Assembly (NCBI GenBank): GCA_963830485.1
Contig: CAWHNE010000006.1
Span: 77,723 to 141,722, forward strand
Direction of reading: 5' to 3'
From: CAIWHR01 sp963830485
GTDB lineage: Bacteria; Pseudomonadota; Gammaproteobacteria; Burkholderiales; Casimicrobiaceae
DNA: 64,000 bases
Position numbers and translations under genes: made by a program. Under the pieces are notes generated by a model, which had not been told where the DNA came from, did not search any database, and was given only the letters and a program-made list of their open reading frames with translations. Below are positions 16,817-26,643 of the stretch, in pieces; position 1 is the first letter of the stretch; each line of letters starts with the position of its first letter.

Positions 16817-19341
16817 ATGCGCGCAACGAAGCGCCCCAGGCTCCAGCACCCCAGCGCCCGTTCCGCAGTCGGGTACGCTTTGGCGGCCTGCATTGCCAGT
16901 GAGGCAAGCCTCGCGGACGAAGCCGGTGACCTTGCCCGCTGTTACCGTGATCGGGTCGACGCCGCTGCCTGGCGTCGGCCTCGACAAGGATCAAATCCCG
17001 GCGCCGGTCCAAACCGGAACATCGTCGGAGATAAGTCGAAGCAACGCCATCGACCTGCCGGGATATCTGCTGCGCTTCCTCGGTAGCGTGTACGTCAACG
17101 ATATCCAGAACAACCCGTTCCAGCCCGACATCAACTACCGTGGTTACACGGCGTCGCCGCTGCTCGGCACGCCGCAGGGCTTGTCGGTCTACATGGACGG
17201 CGTGCGGCTGAACCAGCCGTTCGGCGATGTCGTGAGCTGGGACCTGATCCCGCGCGCCGCCATCGCGAGCTTCCAGCTGATGCCCGGATCCAATCCGCTG
17301 TTCGGACTCAACACGCTGGGCGGCGCGCTTTCGATCCAGACCAAGAACGGGATCGACAACCCGGGCACGTCCGTCCAGGCGTACTACGGGATGAACGCAC
17401 GCTGGTCGGTGGAGTTCGAGCAGGGCGGCAGCCAGGACAGCGGACTCAACTGGTACTTCACGGGAAACTATTTCAGCGAGGACGGCTGGCGCGTGGATTC
17501 ACCGTCGGAGGTTGGCCAGATCTTCGGGAAGGTGGGCTGGAAGGATGCCAAGACCAACGTTTCGCTGACGGCAGCCTATGCCGACACCGACCTGACCGGC
17601 AACGGCTTTCAGGAACAGCGCTTTCTCGCGCGCGACTACGCAAGTGTCTACACGAAGCCCGATACGACACAGAACAAGGCGACGTTCGTCAACCTCCTGG
17701 GGGAACACACATTCAGCAACGACCTGCTCTTTTCCGGGAACGCCTACTACCGCAACATCAAGACCTCGACGTTGAACGGGGACATCAACGACGACTCCCT
17801 TGGCCAGAATGTCTATCAGCCTAACGAGGAGGAACAGCAAGCGCTGGCCGATGCGGGCTACACGGGGTTCCCGACCAGCGGCGAGAACGCCGACAATACG
17901 CCGTTCCCATACTGGCGTTGCATCGCCAACGCGCTGCTCAATACGGAACCCAACGAGAAATGCAACGGGCTGCTGAACCGGACGAATACGAGTCAGCAGA
18001 ATTACGGAGTATCCGGCCAGTTGACGTGGTTTGCCGACTTCGCAGGCAATCGCAATCAGTTCACTGCGGGTGCCGCCTATGACGCAAGCAAGGTGCACTT
18101 CACCCAGTTGAGCCAATTCGGATACCTGAATCCGGATCGCAGCGTGACGCCGGTCGACGCCTTCGCCGACGGGACCCAGGATTCTGAGGACGCGGACGAT
18201 GCCCGCGTGGATCTCGATGGACGTACCTATACCTACAGCGCTATACGCGACCGATACGCTGACGCTGGCCAAGGCGTGGAACCTGACGCTTTCGGGACGC
18301 TACAACCACACCACGGTCAAGAACCGCGACCTGCTCCTGCCCGATGGCGGCCCGGGCTCACTCAACAGCGATAACACGTACTCGCGCTTCAATCCTGCCG
18401 TTGGAATCGCCTATGCGCCGAGCCGCGTGTTCTCGGCGTACTTCGGATACAACGAAGGTAGCCGGGCGCCATCGTCGATCGAACTGGGATGCGCCGATCC
18501 GGAGAATCCATGCAAACTTCCGAACGCGATGGCCGGCGACCCGCCGCTCAAGCAGGTGGTGGCCAAGACGCTGGAAGCCGGCATCCGTGGTGTCGCGTTC
18601 AACAACCTGGAATGGAATCTTGGTGTATTTCGCGCGCAGAACTACGACGACATCCTGTTCGTTGCCGATAACCAGGCGGGATTCGGGTATTTCAAGAATT
18701 TCGGCCAGACGCGCCGGCAGGGCATCGAAGCCGGGCTGAGCGGTCAGCTCGACATCCTGACGTTCGGAGTCAACTACACGTTCCTCGACGCCACCTATCA
18801 GAGCGAAGAACTCATCAATGGCGGCAGCAACAGCAGCAACGACGGGCCGGCTCCCGGCTTCGACGGCAACATCGTCGTGCGCCCCGGCGATCGCCTGCCG
18901 CTCATTCCGCGCAACATGGCGAAGGTCTACGCCAACCTCGCCATCACGCCACAATTCGCGGTGAACATGGACATGCAGGCCTTCTCGGGAACGATCGCGC
19001 GCGGCAACGAGAACGGCCAGCACCAACCTGACGGCGTCTATTACCTGGGACCGGGCAGCGCGCCTGGCTACGCCATCTTCAATCTGGGGTTGGACTACCG
19101 TCCCACTGCGGCGCTCAAGCTCTTCGTGCAGGTCAACAATCTTTTCGACACGAAGTACTACACGGCCGCGCAACTCGGGCCCACGGGGTTCGACGATAGC
19201 GGCAACTTCGTCGCTCGCCCATTCCCGACGCCGGTCATCGATGGCGAGCGGGCCCTCCTGAACGCCACGTTCTACGCCCCGGGTGCCCCGCGGATGATCT
19301 GGGCCGGCTTCCGCTATACGTTCAACGTCAAGGGCCTCTGA
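16817..19341 (+). CDS. TonB-dependent outer membrane receptor (two frameshifts)
   Basis: A receptor of about 840 residues. ATG 16817 follows GGAAGGA and begins a signal peptide (SAVGYALAACIASEASLADE). A TonB box-like VTLPAVTVIGSTPLPG follows. The plug contains NPFQPDINYRGYTASPLLGT and LYVYMDGVRLNQPFGDVVSW-like motifs, and the barrel ends with RYTFNVKGL. Two one-base insertions are inferred: near 16920 (after the signal peptide) and near 18240 (TACAGCGCTATAC, where dropping G gives LYATDTLTL). The substrate is unknown. Its place beside a two-component pair in a lanthanide-type alcohol dehydrogenase locus makes a metal-chelate substrate worth testing. Confidence 0.85.
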
Positions 19342-19445
19342 GGGCAATCGCAGCGGGGCGACCGCGATCGGGCCGCTGCCGAGTACCGTCTCGACCGCGG
19401 AGGCGGGAACCGCTAGAGTCGGGTACGCGTCCAACCCGTCTCCGC

Positions 19446-21077
19446 ATGCAGATCCGTTCTCCCCGCCGCCGCGTCCTGCTCGCGCGCGCCGCCGCGCTCG
19501 GCTGCGCCGCATTCGCGCCGCGCGCGCTGTCCGACCATGTCGCGGCAGCACCGGCCGACTGGTGCGGGCCGCCCGAAGGCGCGCGGTTGCTCGTGCCGGG
19601 CGAGGACGGCTGGCTCGGTCGCCTCGCGCCGGACGAATCGCTGATCGCCCTCGCTACAGCGGCGGGCGCCACGCCCGACACGCCGTGGCCCGAGGCGTTC
19701 GCCGTCCGCCACCGCGGCCGCAGCTATCGCAATCCGACGCTGGCATTCGAGTCCGGCCAGCGCGCACGGCTCGTGCTCGCGAACACACTGCACGAGCCGA
19801 CCATCGTCCACTGGCACGGCATTGCCGTCGACACGGCCAACGATGGCGCCGGCATGACGCTCGTGCCGCCGGCAGGACGCTACGCGTACGACTTCGCCGT
19901 GCGCGCGCGCTCGGGCCTCTACTGGTACCACCCGCATCCCCACGGGCTCACCGCGGGCCAGACCTACCGCGGATTGTTCGGACTGATCGCGGTCGACGAC
20001 GCCGACGATCGCGCGCTGCGCGCCGCGCTCGACCTGGTCTGGGGCCGCACCGACATTCCGCTCGTGCTGCAGGACCGCCGGCCAGGCGCGGCGTACGCGC
20101 CGGACGCAGGCGACATGCATCACGGCTTCCTGGGCGACATCGCGACCGTCAATGGATGCAGCAGTGCGCATCTCGACGTCGCCACGCGCGCGTATCGGTT
20201 CCGGATCCTCAACGCCTCGAACGCGAGAACCTACCGGCTGGGATTCGCCGACGCCGCGGGGAGGCCCTTCCCGTTCACGCTGCTCGGCACCGACGGCGGG
20301 CTACTTGCCGCGCCGGTCGCGCTGCGGCGAATGCTTTCTCTCGCCGGCGGAGCGGATCGACGTGCTGCTCGACCTCACCGATACGCGCCTCGGCGAGGCG
20401 ATCGTGCTCGAATCGCGCGCATTCGATCCGATGCATTTCGAGGCTCCGCCCGGCGCCGGAGCGCCCGCGGCGACGCCCGCGCATTCGCACGCGCGCGACG
20501 CCGCGCGCACGGCGCCACGGCCCGGCACGGCCGCTGCCGCGCCCTGGCCCGAGGGCGCGCCGCGGCGGCTCCTGACACTGCAGGGTGCGCGAGCGCGTCG
20601 CCGGACGCACGGCGATTCCCGCTTCCCTGTCGTCGCTCGCCCGAGGCACGCGCCGAGCCGGCCGCACGCGAGCGTGCGTTCCGCCTGGGTTTCGCCAAGG
20701 GACGCTGGCGCATCAACGACCGTGTGTTCGCGATGGACGAGACGCCGATCGAGGTGCCACGCGACGCCTCCGAGGTCTGGCTCCTGCGCAACTACCACAC
20801 GAGCATGCCGCACGCGATGCACCTGCACGGCTTCCAGTTCCGCGTGCTCGAGCGCGAGACGAGCCCCGATCAGCTCGCGCCGCTCGTGGTCGACGCCAAG
20901 GGTCGCCTCGCGACGGATCTGGGCTGGAAGGACACCGTGCTCGTGTGGCCCGGCGAATCGGTGCGCATCGCGATCGACTTCCGGCATCCGTTTCCCGGCG
21001 CGCAGACGTGGATGTTCCACTGCCACAACCTCGAGCACGAGGACGGCGGAATGATGCTGCGCATGAAGGTCGGTTAG
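19446..21077 (+). CDS. multicopper oxidase exported by Tat (three frameshifts)
   Basis: A three-domain multicopper oxidase of about 540 residues. The copper motifs are HWHG, WYHPHPHG, HAMHLHGF and HCHNLEHEDGGM, so all type 1/2/3 copper ligands are present. The N-terminus SPRRRVLLARAAALG is a twin-arginine signal, as expected for a protein exported after cofactor loading. Three frame changes (near 20335, 20587 and 20640) are each consistent with one inserted base. The spacing of motifs is like CueO/laccase-type enzymes, but the methionine-rich insert of CueO is not obvious. The FAD oxidoreductase starts nine bases downstream, suggesting a redox pair. Confidence 0.85.
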   Translation: MQIRSPRRRVLLARAAALGCAAFAPRALSDHVAAAPADWCGPPEGARLLVPGEDGWLGRLAPDESLIALATAAGATPDTPWPEAFAVRHRGRSYRNPTLAFESGQRARLVLANTLHEPTIVHWHGIAVDTANDGAGMTLVPPAGRYAYDFAVRARSGLYWYHPHPHGLTAGQTYRGLFGLIAVDDADDRALRAALDLVWGRTDIPLVLQDRRPGAAYAPDAGDMHHGFLGDIATVNGCSSAHLDVATRAYRFRILNASNARTYRLGFADAAGRPFPFTLLGTDGGLLAAPVALRRMLSLAGGADRRAARPHRYAPRRGDRARIARIRSDAFRGSARRRSARGDARAFARARRRAHGATARHGRCRALARGRAAAAPDTAGCASASPDARRFPLPCRRSPEARAEPAARERAFRLGFAKGRWRINDRVFAMDETPIEVPRDASEVWLLRNYHTSMPHAMHLHGFQFRVLERETSPDQLAPLVVDAKGRLATDLGWKDTVLVWPGESVRIAIDFRHPFPGAQTWMFHCHNLEHEDGGMMLRMKVG

Positions 21078-21085
21078 GAGCGAAG

Positions 21086-22222
21086 GTGCCGGTGCGGCGA
21101 ATCCTGCTGATCGGGGCGGGCCACAGCCACCTCGAGGTGCTGCGCCGCGCCGCGCTCTCGCCCGATCCCGGCATCGAGCTCACGCTCGTCAGCCCGAATG
21201 CGCTTGCCACGCATGCGGCGATGGTCCCGGGCCTGGTCGCCGGCCACTACAGCGTCGCCGATTCTCATGTCGACGTGCCGGCGCTCGCCCGCTGGGCGCG
21301 GGCGCGATTCATCTGCGATCGCGCCGTCGAGCTCGACTTGTACACACGGTTCGTCCGCCTCGCCGAGGGCGGCGTCGAGCCGTTCGACCTCGTATCGGTC
21401 GACATCGGGTCGGAGTCGGACCTGTCGGTACCCGGCGCGCGCGAGCACGCGATTCCGCTGCGGCCCGTCGAACGCTTCCTTGCCGCATGGTCGCAGCTCG
21501 CAGCCGACATCGCCGCAGGCCGCATCCACACGGTAGCCGTCGTGGGCGCCGGTGTCGATGGCGTGGAGACGCTGCTGGCAATGCAATTCCATTTCGCGCG
21601 CACGCGCGGCGCCGACACGCCGCGGTTCGCGCTCGTCGCCGAAACCCCGCAGGTGCTGCCCGACCACATCCCGAGCGTGCGCAGGCACGTCGGCCGGATC
21701 CTCGTCGCGCGCGACGTGGTGCTGCACACCGGCTGTGCGGTCACCTCTGTCGAAACCGGCGCCGTCGTCACTGCCAGCGGCCGGCGCATCGCGGCCGACC
21801 GCGTCGTCTGGGCCACCGCAACCTCTGCCGCGCCATGGCTTGCCGCCTCGAGCCTCGCGTGCGACGCGCGCGGCTGTGTCCGCGTCAACGCATCGTTGCA
21901 GTCGGTGTCCGATCCGTTCGTCTTTGCCGCAGGCGACTGCGCGATCCAGGAGGTCGTGGCATCGGGCGGCCTGCGCGCGCTACGCGAGCGCGCGCCTCTG
22001 GCGGCGAACCTGCGCCACGCCGCGCGCCACGAGCCGCTCGTGGCCGGTCAGCTGCGCGCGCGCCGGCTGTCCATCATCACCACGGGGCCGCGGCACGCGA
22101 TCGCCTCGCTGGGTCCCGTCCGGGTCGACGGCAAGCGCGTCTGGCAATGGAAAGACCGACAGGCGCGCCGCTACGTCGCGCGCTTCCAGCCGCCGGCAGG
22201 CGGCAGCGCATCCTCGCAGTAG
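21086..22222 (+). CDS. FAD-dependent NDH-2/SelD-N-terminal-like oxidoreductase
   Basis: A 378-residue flavoprotein of the pyridine nucleotide-disulfide oxidoreductase class. The N-terminal FAD motif ILLIGAGHSHLEVLRR has the histidine pattern of the family related to the N-terminal domain of SelD fusions. A second dinucleotide motif is VAVVGAGVDGVETLLAM, and the FAD-proximal FVFAAGDCAI is present. GTG 21086 is chosen because AGGAG (21076-21080) lies five bases before it. It follows the multicopper oxidase by nine bases. The electron acceptor is probably quinone, as in NDH-2/SQR relatives, but this is inferred. Confidence 0.8.
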   Translation: MPVRRILLIGAGHSHLEVLRRAALSPDPGIELTLVSPNALATHAAMVPGLVAGHYSVADSHVDVPALARWARARFICDRAVELDLYTRFVRLAEGGVEPFDLVSVDIGSESDLSVPGAREHAIPLRPVERFLAAWSQLAADIAAGRIHTVAVVGAGVDGVETLLAMQFHFARTRGADTPRFALVAETPQVLPDHIPSVRRHVGRILVARDVVLHTGCAVTSVETGAVVTASGRRIAADRVVWATATSAAPWLAASSLACDARGCVRVNASLQSVSDPFVFAAGDCAIQEVVASGGLRALRERAPLAANLRHAARHEPLVAGQLRARRLSIITTGPRHAIASLGPVRVDGKRVWQWKDRQARRYVARFQPPAGGSASSQ

Positions 22223-22267
22223 AATGAGGCACGCCAGCCGCGTCGCGCACCCTTCCCCGCGCAGTTC

Positions 22268-23071
22268 ATGATCAACGATCCCGTCCTCGCCGTCGCCGTC
22301 CGTGCCGCCCGTCGCGCCGGATCGGTCATCGTCGACGCTGCCCGCGACCTGAAGCGCCTTCCGGCCCACGCGAAGGAGCACACGGACATCGTCACGGCAG
22401 CCGACAACGAGGCGGAGGACGCGATCGTGGCGACAGTGCGCGCGGCGTTCCCGGAGCACGCGGTGCTGGGCGAGGAGTCCGGGCACATCGAGGGGGCGCG
22501 TGACGGCGCCGGGTTCAAATGGATCGTCGATCCACTCGACGGCAGCGCGAACTTCGCCCACGGCTATCCTTATTTCGCGGTGTCGATCGCGCTCGCGCAC
22601 GGCACCGAGATCACCCACGCGGTCGTGCTCGACCCCATCCGCGACGAGTTGTACACGGCGATCCGGGGCAAAGGCGCGCAGCTCAACGGGACACCGATCC
22701 GCGTCTCGAGCTGCATGGCGCTCGAGCAGGCGCTCCTGGGCACGGTGTTCCCGACGCGGAAGAGCTCGCTCATGCACGATTACCTGCCGCTGCTGGGGAC
22801 CCTGCTCGGACGCTCGGCGGGCGTCCGGCGCGCCGGCTCCGCGGCACTCGACCTTGCCTACGTGGCCGCCGGCCGGCTCGACGGCTTCTGGGTGACCACG
22901 CTGAAGCCGTGGGACGTCGCGCCGGGTGCGCTGCTCATCAAGGAGGCCGGAGGGCGCGTCGGCGACTTCGCGGGCGGCACCGATTTCCTTCGCGCCAGCG
23001 AAGTGATCGCCGCGGCGCCCGGCGTCTTCAACGCGCTGCGCGAGGCGCTCGCCGCGGGCCGACGCCGGTAG
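22268..23071 (+). CDS. suhB: inositol-1-monophosphatase family protein (SuhB)
   Basis: A 267-residue, full-length member of the inositol monophosphatase family. The metal-binding motifs are GEESGH (about 68-73), WIVDPLDGSANFAHG (Asp88, Asp91) and KPWDVAPGALLIKEAGG. It hydrolyses inositol phosphates, and in proteobacteria SuhB also acts in rRNA antitermination. It is monocistronic here: the gene upstream ends 45 bases earlier, and the convergent MFS gene overlaps its last 44 bases. The frame is intact. Confidence 0.92.
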   Translation: MINDPVLAVAVRAARRAGSVIVDAARDLKRLPAHAKEHTDIVTAADNEAEDAIVATVRAAFPEHAVLGEESGHIEGARDGAGFKWIVDPLDGSANFAHGYPYFAVSIALAHGTEITHAVVLDPIRDELYTAIRGKGAQLNGTPIRVSSCMALEQALLGTVFPTRKSSLMHDYLPLLGTLLGRSAGVRRAGSAALDLAYVAAGRLDGFWVTTLKPWDVAPGALLIKEAGGRVGDFAGGTDFLRASEVIAAAPGVFNALREALAAGRRR

Positions 23072-24243
23072 CGGTGGTGCGCCCGCGCTGCGCGCGTGCC
23101 GGCAACAACGCGACGGCCACGCACGTCGCCACCGCGATCGCGGCCATCGCGAAGAGCAACGCACCGAAGCCAGCCGCCTTGACGACCGGGCCCAGCGCCC
23201 ACACGGCGAGCGAGCTCACGCCGAACGCGACGGCGAGCCGCATCCCGGACACCCGCGAGCGCATCCGATCGTCGACGTAGCGGACGATGAGCGCGTCGGT
23301 AAACGGGATCGCGCCGAACACGACGGTCATGAACGCGATCATCAGCGCGTAGAGCGACCAACCGTCCGCGACGGCCGCGAGCGCGAACAGCGGCACCTGG
23401 CACGCGACGATGCCGAGGTAGAGCCGCTTCAACGGCACGCGATCGATCAATGCGCCCACCGCGACCTGCGCGAACGCCCCCGCCACGTACACCAGCGCAA
23501 GCAGCGCGCCCAGCACCGCGGGATCGGCGGTGATCGCGCTCATGCGCTCGCGCAGGAGCTCGCCGTTGCCGTTGGTGGTGAAGTTGAACAACAGGCCCGA
23601 CGTGATCGACGCGACGGTGATCACGGCGAAGGCGCGTGCGAGCAACCCAGATGGCAGCTCGTCCTGCGTCGCGCCGCGCCGCGCGGGCGGCAGGGGTTCG
23701 TCCGGCGCAACGCCTTGCAAATGCGGCGCCACAGGCGAACGCGACGAGCGCGGGCACCGCGAACGCCGCGCGCCAGCCCGCGTACTTCACCAGAACCCCC
23801 GTCGTCACTGCGGCGAGTGCGACGCCGAGATTGCCGGCGAGCCCGTTGATCCCGATCGTGAGCCCGGGCCGTGCGGATCCACGCACGAGCAGCGGGATAC
23901 CCACGGGATGGTAGATCGACGAGAACGCCCCCATCAGCGTGAGCGCCGCGGCGAGCTGCCACGGGCCCGTCGTCGCCGCGACGAGCAGCATCGACGCGCC
24001 CATACCGAAGAAGAACACGAGCATCATCCGCCGGCGGCCCCAGTGATCGCCCAGCCGTCCCGCCGGCAGCGAGCCGAGACCGAACAGCGCGAACGCCCCG
24101 ACCCCATACGGCATGAGGTCCTCCCAGCGCGCGATCCCGAAATCGGCGGCGATCGCGCCGACCGCCGTCGCGAACACGAGCAGGAACATGTGATCGAGCG
24201 CGTGCGCAGCGTTGAGCAGGAGCGCCGTCGGACGGTGCGTCAT
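23028..24243 (-). CDS. MFS transporter at end of sulfolactate operon (frameshifted)
   Basis: A 12-helix major facilitator protein of about 404 residues. The first half has GVGAFALFGLGSLPAGRLGD and HWGRRRMM (the loop 2-3 signature); the second half includes LFNFTTNGNGELL and GALIDRVPLKRLYLG. The frame changes near 23720, where removing one G restores the AFQGVAPDEPLPP reading. Its ATG overlaps the stop of the upstream dehydrogenase gene (ATGA), so it is the last gene of the operon. It is a candidate sulfolactate importer or sulfite/sulfonate exporter. Its 3' end overlaps suhB by 44 bases on the opposite strand. Confidence 0.82.
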
Positions 24244-25251
24244 GCTGCTACTCCGGCACGCCGGTGCAGATCGTCGAGCAGGGTCTGTGGAATCTCGACC
24301 CCGTTCGCCGCCGCGCGCTCCGCGAGCGCGTCGCGCCGGGCGCCGGGGACGCGTACGCCGGCATCCTTCGCCGCCTCGGCCAGCAGCGTCTCGACACGCT
24401 CGAGATACGCGGCGCGGCCCGCGAGCGCGTCGGGATCGAGCACCAGAAACGCCTGACCCAGCCGCGGCCGATTGCCTTCGTCGACGAAGAACGAGGTCGC
24501 CTCGAAGCCGATCGCGGCACCGGTGAGCGCCGTGACCAGGAGCTCGACGACGAGCGCGAGCATCGCGCCTTTCGTGCCGCCCGCCGGGAGCATCGAGCCC
24601 TCGAGCCCGGCCGTCGGGTCCGTCGTCGGCTTGCCGTCGCGGTCGAGCGCCCAGCCCGGCGGAATCGACCGGCCCTCCTTCGCCGCGACCATCAGCTTGC
24701 CGCGCGCGACTTCCGACAGCGACAGGTCGACGACGAGCGGTGCGCCCTCGCGGCGCGGAAAGATGGCGGCGATCGGATTGGTCCCGAGGAGCGGCCGCAT
24801 GCCGCCCGCGACCGCCATCGCCGCGGGGGAATTGCCGAACGCGAGTGCCGACCATGCCCGCGGCGGCGATTGGCTGCAGGTGGTACGCCGCGACGCCGAA
24901 ATGATGACTGTTCGTCACGCCGACAAACGCGACGCCGTGCTCGCGCGCGCGCCGGATCGCCTCGTCGACCGCGAGCGCGCACGCGGGGAACGCGAGCCCG
25001 CAGCGAGCGTCGACCAGCGCCGCGCCACCCTTCGCGCGGACGACTTCGGCGTGCGCCTTGCCGTCGGCGCGGCCGTTCGCGAGGTGCGTCGCGTACTGCG
25101 GAAGGCGCGACACGCCGTGCGACGCGAGCCCCTGCGCCTCCGCGTGGACGAGCGCGCGCGCGGTCGAAGCTGCCATCGCGCCGCCCGCGCCGGCGCGCTC
25201 GAGCACGCGGCACGCGAGCGCCTCGAGGTCGGCGAGTGAAATCGCGGGCAT
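24240..25251 (-). CDS. comC: Ldh2-family dehydrogenase, likely (R)-sulfolactate dehydrogenase (frameshifted)
   Basis: A malate/L-lactate dehydrogenase (Ldh2/YlbC fold) protein of about 336 residues, NAD(P)-linked. Family motifs include GLASHGVSRLPQY, TNSHHFGVAAYH (catalytic histidine) and LLGTNPIAAIFPR. The frame changes near 24846, where removing one A gives MVGLAFGNSPAAMAVAGG. In racemic sulfolactate degraders an Ldh2-type enzyme (ComC) reduces 3-sulfopyruvate to (R)-sulfolactate. Being next to slcC and suyAB supports this name; without them it would only be called a malate/lactate dehydrogenase-like protein. It starts seven bases after the slcC stop. Confidence 0.75.
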
Positions 25252-25258
25252 CGCCGCC

Positions 25259-26197
25259 TCAGCCTGCCGCGAGGCTCGCCGCGACGCGCTCGGCGATCAG
25301 TGTCGAGACGCGCGCATTGGACTCGCGCGTGAGGCCCGCGATGTGCGGCGTCAGCACGAGGTTCGGGCAGCCCGCGAGCGACGAGCCCTCCGGGAGTGGC
25401 TCGTGCTCGAAGACGTCGAGTGCCGCACCACCCAGCATGCCCTCCCGCAGCGCAGCGGCGAGTGCCACTTCGTCGACGACGCCACCGCGCGCGGTGTCGA
25501 TCAGGATCGCGTCCGACTTCATCGTCGCGAGCCGCGCGGCGTCGATCAAGTGCCGCGTCGCGGGCGTCAACGGCACGTGCAGCGTGACGACGTCAGCCGC
25601 AGCGAGCACCTCGTCGAGCGAGACGCACGCCGCGCCCGCCTCGGCCCAGACGGCGGACGTCGCCGCGAGCTCGGGATCGTGGGCGACGATGCGCATGCCG
25701 AGTCCTCGCGCCAGCCGCGCGGTCAGACGGCCGATGCCGCCGAAGCCGACGACGCCGAGCGTCTTGCCGGCGATCTCGCGCCCGTTCGACAGCGAGCCGC
25801 GCGGCCACGCGCCGGCCGCGACATCCGCGGTCGCCCCATACGCGCCGCGCAGGAGGACAAACGCCATGGCGACGACGTACTCGGCCACGGCGAGCGCGTT
25901 GGCGCCCGTCGCCGGGATCACCTCGATGCCGCGCTCAGCGCACGCGGCGACGTCGATGTTGTCGAGGCCGACGCCGAGGCGGCCCACGACGCGCAGCTTC
26001 GTCGCCGCGGCAAGCAGCGGACGATTCACCTGCGTCCGGTTGCGGACGATCAGTGCGTCGGCGCCGGCGCAGGCCGCCCGCAGCTCGTCGCCGCGGTCGA
26101 CGAGTTCCGGATCGTAGAGCGTGTCGTGGTGGCCGGCGAGCGCGGCGACGGCCGTCTCGTCCATGAACTCGGCGATGACGACACGCCGGCGCGTCAT
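25259..26197 (-). CDS. slcC: D-isomer 2-hydroxyacid dehydrogenase, likely (S)-sulfolactate dehydrogenase
   Basis: A 312-residue NAD-dependent 2-hydroxyacid dehydrogenase. The nucleotide-binding motif is VVGFGGIGRLTARLA; the catalytic residues are Arg237 (DTARGG), Glu266 (DVFEHEP) and His285 (TPHIAGLT). The N-terminal VVIAEFMDE and LIVRNRTQVNRPLL stretches resemble SlcC, which oxidises (S)-3-sulfolactate to sulfopyruvate, though phosphoglycerate dehydrogenases are close relatives. Its ATG overlaps the VOC gene stop (ATGA). The frame is intact. The call leans on the suyAB neighbours. Confidence 0.78.
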   Translation of the reverse strand: MTRRRVVIAEFMDETAVAALAGHHDTLYDPELVDRGDELRAACAGADALIVRNRTQVNRPLLAAATKLRVVGRLGVGLDNIDVAACAERGIEVIPATGANALAVAEYVVAMAFVLLRGAYGATADVAAGAWPRGSLSNGREIAGKTLGVVGFGGIGRLTARLARGLGMRIVAHDPELAATSAVWAEAGAACVSLDEVLAAADVVTLHVPLTPATRHLIDAARLATMKSDAILIDTARGGVVDEVALAAALREGMLGGAALDVFEHEPLPEGSSLAGCPNLVLTPHIAGLTRESNARVSTLIAERVAASLAAG

Positions 26198-26643
26198 GGC
26201 TGCTTCGCGAAGAGCCGGTCGATATCGCGAAACGCCTTGAACTCGAGCGCGTTCCCGAACGGATCGAGGAAGAACATCGTCGCCTGCTCGCCCGGCAGAC
26301 CCCTGAACCGCACGTACGGCTCGACGACGAATTCCACTCCCGCAGATCGGAGGCGCTCCGCCAGCCCTTCCCACGTCGACAGGTCCAGGATGACGCCGAA
26401 ATGGCGGACCGGCACGCTCTTGCCATCGACGTCGCTCGTCGCCTCCCTCATCTCGGCCCGCGCGACCTTGTGCGCAACGATCTGGTGTCCGTGGAAGTCG
26501 AAATCGACCCAATCCGGCGACGAGCGGCCTTCGGCGCAGCCCAGGAGCTCGCCATAGAAGCGGCGAGCTTCGTCGAGATCGGTCACCGGAAACGCGAGGT
26601 GAAAACGCGGGTAATTCGGCGTCGGGAGGTGGTCGGTCGTCAT
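26194..26643 (-). CDS. VOC-family (glyoxalase/dioxygenase fold) protein
   Basis: A 149-residue VOC-fold protein with two beta-alpha-beta-beta-beta modules. It has HLAFPVTDLDEARRFYGELL at the start, a metal-binding histidine there, a second in VRHFGVILDL and a glutamate in DPFGNALEFKAF. This is the layout of small metal-dependent glyoxalase/dioxygenase-like enzymes. Its ATG overlaps the stop of the PLP enzyme and its stop overlaps the slcC start, so it is fully embedded in the sulfolactate operon. Its reaction is unknown, and I am not aware of a standard role for a VOC protein in this pathway. Confidence 0.8.
   Translation of the reverse strand: MTTDHLPTPNYPRFHLAFPVTDLDEARRFYGELLGCAEGRSSPDWVDFDFHGHQIVAHKVARAEMREATSDVDGKSVPVRHFGVILDLSTWEGLAERLRSAGVEFVVEPYVRFRGLPGEQATMFFLDPFGNALEFKAFRDIDRLFAKQP

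Noticed and set aside
23530..26117. Long plus-strand open frames across the sulfolactate operon
   Set aside because: Low-complexity Arg/Ala translations; the minus-strand genes carry catalytic motifs and ATGA couplings.
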